Origin: Ichthyosporea sp. XGB-2017a
Taxonomy: Eukaryota; Opisthokonta; Ichthyosporea
Direction of reading: 5' to 3'
Assembly (NCBI GenBank): GCA_002811675.1
Contig: PDIM01010467.1
Coordinates: 1-37,004 of the forward strand
DNA: 37,004 nucleotides
In this document: piece by piece, positions 30,301 to 37,004 of the stretch
How the letters are laid out: every line of letters begins with the position of its first letter
Position numbering within the stretch: the first letter of the stretch is position 1
Notes under the pieces: model-generated
Databases searched by the model: none
Seen by the model: the letters and a program-made list of their open reading frames with translations, nothing else
What the model was told of the DNA's origin: nothing
Made by a program: the position numbers and the translations under genes

Positions 30301-33300
30301 TCTTTTTTTTTGGCGTGTGGCTGGTGTACTTGTTGCACTCTCGCAGGAAAAGGGAGCGGTTTACATTTTGCTGCAGGTATTAATAATCTAAATGCTTTGA
30401 AGATGATTATGCAGAATTCAGGAGATGTTGATGAATTAGATGAGGCAGGTAGATCTGCTTTGATGCATGCCATCATGTCAGGGTCAACGGATTGTGCAAA
30501 ATGTTTGCTAGATAAGAACTCATCTGTCAATGTGATTGATAATGAGGGGAGAAGTGCACTTCATTGGGCAGTCTCTTATGAGAGGGTAGCCATGGTTAAA
30601 CTACTTTTGAAAAAGGGAGCATTGTTTTCAATCAGAGATAATAGGAGAATTACACCTTTGCATTTGAGCTCACAGAATGCCTCAACCGATATCATGGTTT
30701 TGCTTTTGAAAAAATGCCATATTGGGGATGTGAACGCGTTCGATGAGGGGTTAATGACTCCGCTGATGTGGGCATGCTCTGGTGGCAGCCCCAAGCACAT
30801 CCAGCTTCTACTGCAAACTATGGCTGATGTTACACTACGGGATAGAACCGGACGATATTGTGTACACTGGGCAGCAGTCAACAGCAATTCTGGGTGTCTG
30901 AAGGAAGTTTTAAAATTTGTTCCTGGAATAGTGAACAAAACGGATAAAGAAAACCGAACGGCACTCCATGTTGCAGCAGCCAATTCAAATGCTGCAGCGA
31001 TTGCCATTCTTCTGTCATATAATGATACTCTAGCTTCCCCTGTGGACAACCTTGGACGTACCCCATTGCACTATAGTGCAATGAATGGAGATTGCAAATC
31101 AGTTGAAGTGTTGCTTCAAAGGTCCGATGTGTTCGCTGTGGACAGTCAGAATGCCACGGCTCTCGACTATGCTCTTCATTTCAACCACGTTGAAGTTTTA
31201 ACCCTGCTTATCAAACATCCTGATGTCCGTGAGAACGTTATTGAAAAATCGGATCATACGCTATTATCTTGGGCGGCTTTCCATCGACTGTTGAGTCTCA
31301 CAAAAGAATTGATAAAAAACGGGGATGATGTAAATGCTTTCAACTCAAAAGGGAGAACAGCATTACATGCAGCTAGCATCGGGGGTGCAACTCAGATAGC
31401 GGATCTCTTGCTAAAGAATGGAGCTTCTATAAATGCCTTGGATTGTGAAAATAGCACCCCTTTATTGAAAGCTTGCCAGAGTGGCCAGGAATCGGTGGCG
31501 CATGTGCTATTAGATAATGGCGCTAATGTAAATGCGGAAGACGTGAATGGGCGCACCCCTTTGTACTTTGCATGTCTGTGTGCAAACAACTCTTTAGTAA
31601 AAAGACTCATTGATATGGGCGCAGAAATAGACTTGCGAGACAATGATGGCAGATCCCCATTGTGCTGCGCAGCACATAGTCAAGCAATTGATGTTATGGT
31701 GACTTTGCTAGAAAAAGGTGTGATGGTAAACAATAGGGATAAAGACGGCTTATGCCCACTCCATTGGGCAGCATTGGCCGGTAATGTTGAAGCGGTCGAA
31801 GTGCTGCTGCAAGCATATGCATTTCCAAATTTTACAGAATATGACGGCCAGCGGCTGACTCCTTTGGATTACAGCATGATTGGAAATCACACAGAGTGCC
31901 GAGACCTATTATTTGTATACGGAGGGCTTTCCATAATTGACGTTCGTGAATTATCAGCAACTGTTATACAGGCTTATTGGAGGGGGTACATGGTACGTAA
32001 TGGTGGTCATCAGAATGACAGGCCCACTGAAAGTATACAAAAGCAAAGAATTCCTACACCAACAGAAGCACCACCGGTTCAGCAAGAAGAGAACTCCAAC
32101 GAGCAGCCCATCGTTGAGGAGCTGTCTGCTCGTCAATCTCTACTCTCTATGAAATCAATGGGCTCCATGAGATCACTTGATTCTGTCAAAACGTCAGCAT
32201 CTGTGAAATCAATGGATTCAATGCAGCGCCCAACACTACAAAGTGTTCCCAAAGCCTCTGTATCTTCACAGATGGAAGCAAAACAAGCGTCGGGATCTGA
32301 CCTTTCCACTGCACAAGCACAATCATGCGAGTCACTATCGAAAGAGGACATTCCCCGACCCATTCCTCTTTCCAAAAAAATTCAATCCGCTGCAGCGCTC
32401 GTTTCTCGGCTATCTCTATTATCACAGGCCTCGCAAACAAACTTGGCAAAGGCAGAGGAGTTGAAGTTACAGCAGGAGGAAAATCAGCGAATCCAAAAGG
32501 AGCAAGAAAAACTTTTAATTGCCAAGGAGGAAGAAATACGACGGCAGCAGGAAGAAGAAATGCGCATTGAGCAAGAGAAACAAAATCTGGCAGAAAGGAT
32601 TCGCAAGCAAGAAGAAGAGGAGGCGATGATGGACGCCGAAATGGAGAGGGCTAGAATGGAGCGCGAGCGTATTCAGGAGGAGGCTGAGAACGAACGCGCA
32701 CGTTTGGAGCAATTGCGCATTGAAGAAGAGCAAGATATGGAACAGCGGCAACGAATGCAAGAAGAAGAAAATCGGCGAAGGGAGGAGGAGAAGCTCAAGA
32801 GAAAGGAAGAGGAGGGGAGGCAAAAGGCAGAATATGAGCGACAAAGGGAGGAGGCACGACGGGAGAAGCGAAAGGCCATGGAAGAGCAATCGCGAAGAGA
32901 GCAAGAGTTATTGTTGATGGAGGAGGAGAAGCTCAAAGCACAGCGAGAACAACAGCGATTGGAGCTCGAGCAGGCTGCAAAGCTCAAAGAAGAGGCACTG
33001 ATGAAGGAAAAACGCGAGGCCCTGGAAAAGGAGCAAAGAGATTTGCAGGCTGAAACGGAGAAAAGGGAAAAAGAGTTGCGCCGACTCGAAGAGGAAAAGC
33101 AGCTAAAGGAAGAGCGAAAAAAGATAGCGAAAGAAGAAGCAGAGGAGCTCAAAAAGAAGAATCGGGAGCGCCAAGAAGAACTACAAATGCAATTGGAAGA
33201 CAACCTCGAAGAGATTAAAAGGCAAAAGGAGTTGCTCCAGGAGGAGAGAATCCGTACACTTGCCATGACACAAGAGGCGCAGCGGGAGGCACAAGAAAAG

Positions 33301-34125
33301 AAGCGAAAAATGGAAATGGAAAGAATACAAGCGGAGGCTGAAGAGCGTCGCAAAAAGGAAGAAGAGCGGCTAAAAATGCTTGTAGAAAGCCGAGATTTGC
33401 TGACAATTTCCCGCTTTTACAGGGACACTCACAAAAAGGAGGTCGATCGCAAGGCGCGCCTTCGGATGATTGAAAACTCGACGAGTTGCATTCAAAAATC
33501 ATGGAAAAAGTTTCACAATGAGCACCCGACTGCCAAGAAATCAATTCCAAATTCTGACCAGTTTTTCGAGAAGAAGATGCGTGAATCCAAACGGGCCTCA
33601 AAGAAAAGAGAAATTGCAGCATTGACCATCCAGCTCTATTGGCGGAGACACAAGCGGCAATTGTTGCATCGTTTGCGCCAGGTCCGTATACAGATGAAAA
33701 GAAGGCCGAAAAGTTTTGACTCACTTGTTGATATCCCATGGGACCCCCACAAAGTACCCACCCTTCAAGCGCAGCGCATTGAACATGTATACGGTGAGAC
33801 AATCAAGTTGGGCCCCCAGTACACGCCTTCACTTCCCCCTATGGTGCGACCCGAAAGTGCCTTCAATTACGTTCCTGGGTATTGTCTCTCATTTAATTTT
33901 GCAGTTGAAGAATATAAGAATTCCGTTAAATCGCTCAATTGGTATTTGCAGCCAAAATACAACTATTATCAGTACATCGACCATGATCGGTATGGCCTTT
34001 CTGGTCATACGGATGATCCCCGATTGTGGATTGACAAAGTGACAGACGTCCCACCATTTTCTTGCACTTTTAAAGAAGTGTATTTGACAGATACAGGATC
34101 AAACAAACTCCCAGACTACAAGTAA
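27383..34125 (+). CDS. Giant inversin-like ankyrin-repeat/IQ protein, four exons (27383-27385, 27529-27780, 27857-30206, 30347-34125)
   Basis: A predicted 2127-residue scaffold. The joins keep frame: ATG|GTAAGA...TTTTAG|CTTTCTCGA; GAT|GTAAGG...TTTAG|TATACT; AAGC|GTAAGT...TCGCAG|GAAAAGGG (split Arg869). Introns are 143, 76 and 140 bp. A leader of ~85 residues precedes ankyrin block 1 (about 95-655), which ends in an IQ-like helix (ILAIQRKFRKFKQQR, ~665), and a helical linker. Ankyrin block 2 (about 871-1395) ends GGLSIIDVRELSATVIQAYW with an IQ motif, a junction very like that of inversin/nephrocystin-2. A Ser/Met/Lys repeat region follows (MKSMGSMRSLDSVKTSASVK, ~1465), then a ~320-residue Glu/Lys/Arg/Gln coiled coil (~1565-1885), two more IQ motifs (~1915 and ~1965) and a Tyr/Pro-rich C-terminal region. 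Inversin acts at the ciliary base and proximal cilium. Calmodulin binding through the IQ motifs is expected. Exon 1 as a bare ATG is the least certain part. Confidence 0.85.
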
Positions 34126-34131
34126 AATAAA
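34126..34131 (+). terminator. Poly(A) signal overlapping the end of the inversin-like gene
   Basis: AATAAA begins at the base after the TAA stop at 34123-34125. Cleavage 15-30 bases later would fall in the last exon of the opposing USP gene. Confidence 0.6.
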
Positions 34132-34147
34132 CATTGTGTTGTCTGAA

Positions 34148-36134
34148 TTACATTTTGTTGAAAAAGTCCCCGATTGTACTTTTGGTATCAAGCGCGTAGC
34201 ATAAAATATAGCAAGATTTTCGACGCTGCTTGTCCAGAATGTCTTTTTCACTAATTTCTTTGACAACACTATCATTGCAATTTTTCCATTTTTCAGCTGC
34301 GCTATCATAAACGTCTGTCACATAATGACCTTTGTCGTTGTTTTGAAAGAAAAAAGACAATATTTAACAAATCGCAAACAATATATAGCAATATTAATAT
34401 ACATTTGCTTACCACTGTGAATACCAGCACCCGTGTGCGATATAATGGAACACAAACGCATTCGCTGAAGTTCATCATTACTGGACGGTTTGACTTCATT
34501 CTCTAAGCGATTGATATTTAAGACGATGGGAAAAGAGACGTGATTTTGAATTTTCCCAAAATCCTGCTTTTCAGGATTATACATGAACCTTTTTATGTGG
34601 ATTAGCAGAATGGGAGAAAGGCTGTTGAGATATTTGTGCAGTATTGCCTCTGAGCACTGGCATTCCCGGCACGTATGGCTGACAACTTCGGGGCAAAAAT
34701 ACAATTGTATGAGCTGCTCCAGCTCAATGTTTTCCTCATCACCCAGTTGGGAGGCAAAGTCCACCGAGAGGACACGAGAGTGTTCATGCTTTTCCGATAA
34801 AGACAGACAGTTTTTGCATTCCAAGGTGTACCCAATAGAAATTTCAAAAAAATCGTCAAGGACACTGTGTGATGCCATCTCATCATCGATCAAATTGAAT
34901 AGCTCTAACAAAAACTCGTGTGCGTCTTGCTGTCGCTTGTTGTCGAAAGCTTTGACCAGTGACACAAAAGCTGCTTTAAGCCCGGTTGGATCTAGCGCCT
35001 TGTCTTTCGTGTGATTTTCTTTATATGAGTCGTAGAAATCAACAATACCCCGACACATTCCAGACCGTTTATAGTCTGCTTTGAGTCTAAAATTTTCGAA
35101 AAAGCCGGGAAGACCAAAAAGCATTTGCAGAGTTGCACTAAAGTAGCATGAGTTGCCAATGTTTTTTATCCCGTCCCCACTTTCCTTTGTACTCACAGTA
35201 AGGCTAGCGGCCTTGTCCAGTCCACTATGCAGTTTTCCACCATAGACGGTGGATACTTTGGGGGTACTACGCTGCCTCTTCCAGGCTGGCGAAGAATCAA
35301 ACGTAAAGCTATTTTTCAGAGTTGGCAATGGCGTTGCATTCGGTGGAGCGTCATACGATGGTTTTTTTCCGCTACTGAGAAGTGCTTCCTTGCGGGCCGA
35401 TGTGGACATTGTACTTGCCCTTTTAAAGCTTGGCGTGCTGGATCTTGTATTTATATGTACATTGAGGGACGGGTGCACGGATGGCTGATACGCGTAGTCT
35501 GTAACTTGAAGAGTGCTCTTGCGTTCTTTCACAAACGGAGAGAGTTCTTCTTTCACCGAATGCAACTCTGCTATAAGGTTTGTCTTTAGGGTCAATTGAT
35601 TTTCTTGTGAATAGACAGTTTTTCCAAACTTTAAAGTCAGCTCCCCTTTCTCTATAAACGTAGCATGCATTTGCACATTGGAGCTAAGCTGTTTGGTTTC
35701 CTTTTTGTTTTAGTATTTTAAAAGCAAGCCATAATATCAAATACATACAAAATAAACACTTACATACAACGTGTCCATGAGTTTTCCAGACTTGGCATCA
35801 TATAATGTAAGGCAATCAAGTTCGTTCCCGGCTTATAAAAAAAAAGTCAATTAAACAATAGTTTTTTTTCTTTTCAATTATTCAAATCAACACACTTACC
35901 AACATTCTTTTGACCAAGCTGAATCCTCACAAGCTTGTACTGTGCATTCAACCTCTTTTCCCCTTGAGCATAGCTTCGCTTTACCTGACAAGTTATTAAA
36001 TCATGAGCAGCTGGGATCTCATGCCGCCGTCCGGCGTTGTCGTCCTTTGACCGGTCTTCTTCTTCGTCTTCATCATAAAACATGCATTTAGGGATTGCCT
36101 TTTGAGTAGGAGGCAAAATGGTTGATGAAGGCAT
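34148..36134 (-). CDS. Ubiquitin-specific protease with N-terminal PH-like region (USP37/26/29-like), four exons
   Basis: Exons are 36134-35900, 35831-35764, 35688-34413 and 34329-34148, with introns of 68, 75 and 83 bp. All splice at GTAAG-type donors and AG acceptors and keep frame, giving 586 residues. An acidic start (DEDEEED) is followed by about 100 residues of strand-rich sequence (KLVRIQLGQ, DCLTLYDAKSGKLMDTLYL, ELTLKFGKTVYS) that resembles a PH-like fold, as in USP37/26/29. A Ser/Lys linker leads to the USP domain, with Cys box GNSCYF (catalytic Cys 35148-35146), QQDAHEFLLELF, zinc-ribbon CxxC pairs (CKNC, CREC), LLIHIKRFMYN, and the His box HTGAGIHSG|HYVTDVYD. The catalytic His (34327-34325) is coded right after the last intron. 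It removes ubiquitin from unknown substrates. The C terminus (SCYILCYAL) completes the fold. Assignment below USP is tentative. Confidence 0.88.
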
Positions 36135-36882
36135 TGTCTAAACTATTCTCACGATTTGAACTTTTTTTCGAATCCAAATCAAAAAAGAAAAAACAAAACA
36201 AAGCAACAATAAAAAAAATTCCGGAACAAAAAATATTTCAAATCGCTCGCTCTTCTTTTTTTTTCTCTTTTTCCGCCAAAAAAACGAAGAAAACTTTGCA
36301 CAAAGTATTCCCCAGAGGGAATTAATTTTTAGCCTTTATGATTGATTTAGGAACAACAATCCTCGAAGATTAAGATTTTTAATTAAAAATTCTTTTAAAG
36401 CTGTAACGTAGTTCTCCTGCCTCTCTTTCTGCCCAGTGTTGAACATAATTTCTTTCCGCGAAAGCATCCGTCCTGTTTGAATGTTGACGTTCAACGTCAG
36501 CTTAATAATTTTGTTAGATGGAGCAAGTTGCTTGCCATGCCGACCATTAAATGTTTAGCCCCGTATGTGGACACGCTTTCTTAAGAAAGAAGGCTTTAAA
36601 GCTGGAGTGTCTAAGTGGTTGCAATGAAATCTAAATGCACCGATGGCGGAATCTTTGAGCAAGTTGACTGTAAGAGCCTCTCCCATGAATCTGCTGTTCT
36701 TTTCTTTTACACGTTTCCACCATTGTCACTTGCTGAGACATCCTCGACCTTTCCGTTGTTCGTTTTTGACTTCCTTGTAACATGCTTCGGTCTCACAACA
36801 CCTGACTAACCATCTCAAAAAGTCTCTACACCTTTAGTAATGAGTACTTATACCTATTTTTGCCAAGACCCTTTAGTTCGAA
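36135..36882. other. Spacer between the USP gene and tRNA-Gln
   Basis: 748 bp. The first 200 bp are A/T-rich promoter-like sequence for the USP gene. Further right base composition is more even but no coding ORF is evident. It contains a perfect 15-bp palindrome with a one-base centre, TGACGTT-C-AACGTCA (36485-36499), resembling two CRE-like half sites. Confidence 0.4.
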
Positions 36883-36954
36883 GCTTCTATCGTCTAATGG
36901 TTAGGACGTCAGACTCTGAATCTGGCAATCTGAGTTCGATCCTCAGTAGGAGCT
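36883..36954 (+). tRNA. tRNA-Gln (anticodon CTG)
   Basis: A 72-base cloverleaf. The acceptor stem GCTTCTA pairs with TAGGAGC (one G-T), the D stem GTCT with GGAC, the anticodon stem TCAGA with TCTGG and the T stem CTGAG with CTCAG. The anticodon loop is CTCTGAA, so anticodon CTG reads CAG (Gln). The T loop TTCGATC fits a B box, TATCGTCTAATGG fits an A box, and the discriminator base is T, as in other eukaryotic tRNA-Gln. No intron, and CCA is not encoded. Confidence 0.96.
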
Positions 36955-36965
36955 CTTGGATTTAA

Positions 36966-36973
36966 TTTTTTTT
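36966..36973 (+). terminator. RNA polymerase III terminator (T run)
   Basis: Eight T starting 11 bases after the tRNA 3' end, with a longer T run from 36979, as expected for Pol III termination. Confidence 0.8.
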
Positions 36974-37004
36974 GTCCCTTTTTTTTTTTTTTTTTTTTTA
37001 AAAA

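Noticed and set aside
32133-33353. Several long minus-strand ORFs opposite the coiled-coil region
   Set aside because: Ser/Leu/Phe-rich shadows of Glu/Lys/Arg codons on the coding strand; no independent start context or domain.
27887-34125. Two separate ankyrin genes ending at 30214 and starting near 30256
   Set aside because: GTAAGT at 30207 and a pyrimidine-rich TCGCAG at 30341-30346 join the frames exactly, completing an Arg codon, and the sequence before 30347 in the second frame is low-complexity intron-like.
36600-36690. Possible second tRNA-like sequence (CTAAGTGGTT box A-like)
   Set aside because: No closing acceptor, T-stem or B box; only the D-loop-like stretch resembles a tRNA.

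Overview
The window looks like nuclear DNA of a flagellated, unicellular opisthokont or a near relative. A zoosporic (chytrid-like) fungus is the best guess; a unicellular holozoan is the main alternative. The case rests on long, mostly intronless genes with short GT-AG introns (68-143 bp where they can be read), very AT-rich spacers with homopolymer runs, standard stop codons, and a protein set mixing animal-like and fungal-like traits: two proteins of ciliary families (a TTLL5-type polyglutamylase and an inversin-like ankyrin/IQ protein), a receptor-type nucleotide cyclase, a small heat-shock protein with a fungal-style insertion, and a true selenoprotein. No mobile element, CRISPR array or viral relic was seen.

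Layout, left to right: the 3' part of a USP5/UBP14-type deubiquitinase (1-2137, +); a convergent single-pass receptor nucleotide cyclase (2253-6170, -); a phospholipid scramblase (6674-7525, +); a small Hsp20-type chaperone with a TATA box and a heat-shock element (8108-9784, +); a tandemly duplicated ~127-bp unit (9998-10252); a two-exon selenoprotein K gene whose penultimate segment carries an in-frame TGA, with a SECIS-like hairpin downstream (10563-11273, -); a GC-richer, ORF-poor block that may be a structured non-coding RNA (about 11640-12560); a Ser-rich protein with five GRFx[VI]xxV motifs (12822-14912, +); two proteins I do not recognise (15187-18033 and 18412-19353, +); a TTLL5-like ligase in two exons (19747-23675, -); the COPII subunit SEC23 (24113-26422, +); a four-exon 2127-residue inversin-like protein (27383-34125, +); a four-exon USP (34148-36134, -); and tRNA-Gln(CTG) (36883-36954, +).

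The genes do not form an operon-like pathway. Recurrent themes are ubiquitin removal (two USPs at opposite ends), ER and secretory functions (SelK, SEC23, and loosely the scramblase) and cilium/microtubule functions (TTLL5-like, inversin-like). Exon joins were made by hand from splice sites and preserved reading frame. The strongest new points are the Sec-containing SelK with its candidate SECIS, the five-fold RFx[VI] docking-motif protein, the cyclase with a non-canonical base-recognition pair, and the doubled ankyrin-IQ architecture of the inversin-like gene.
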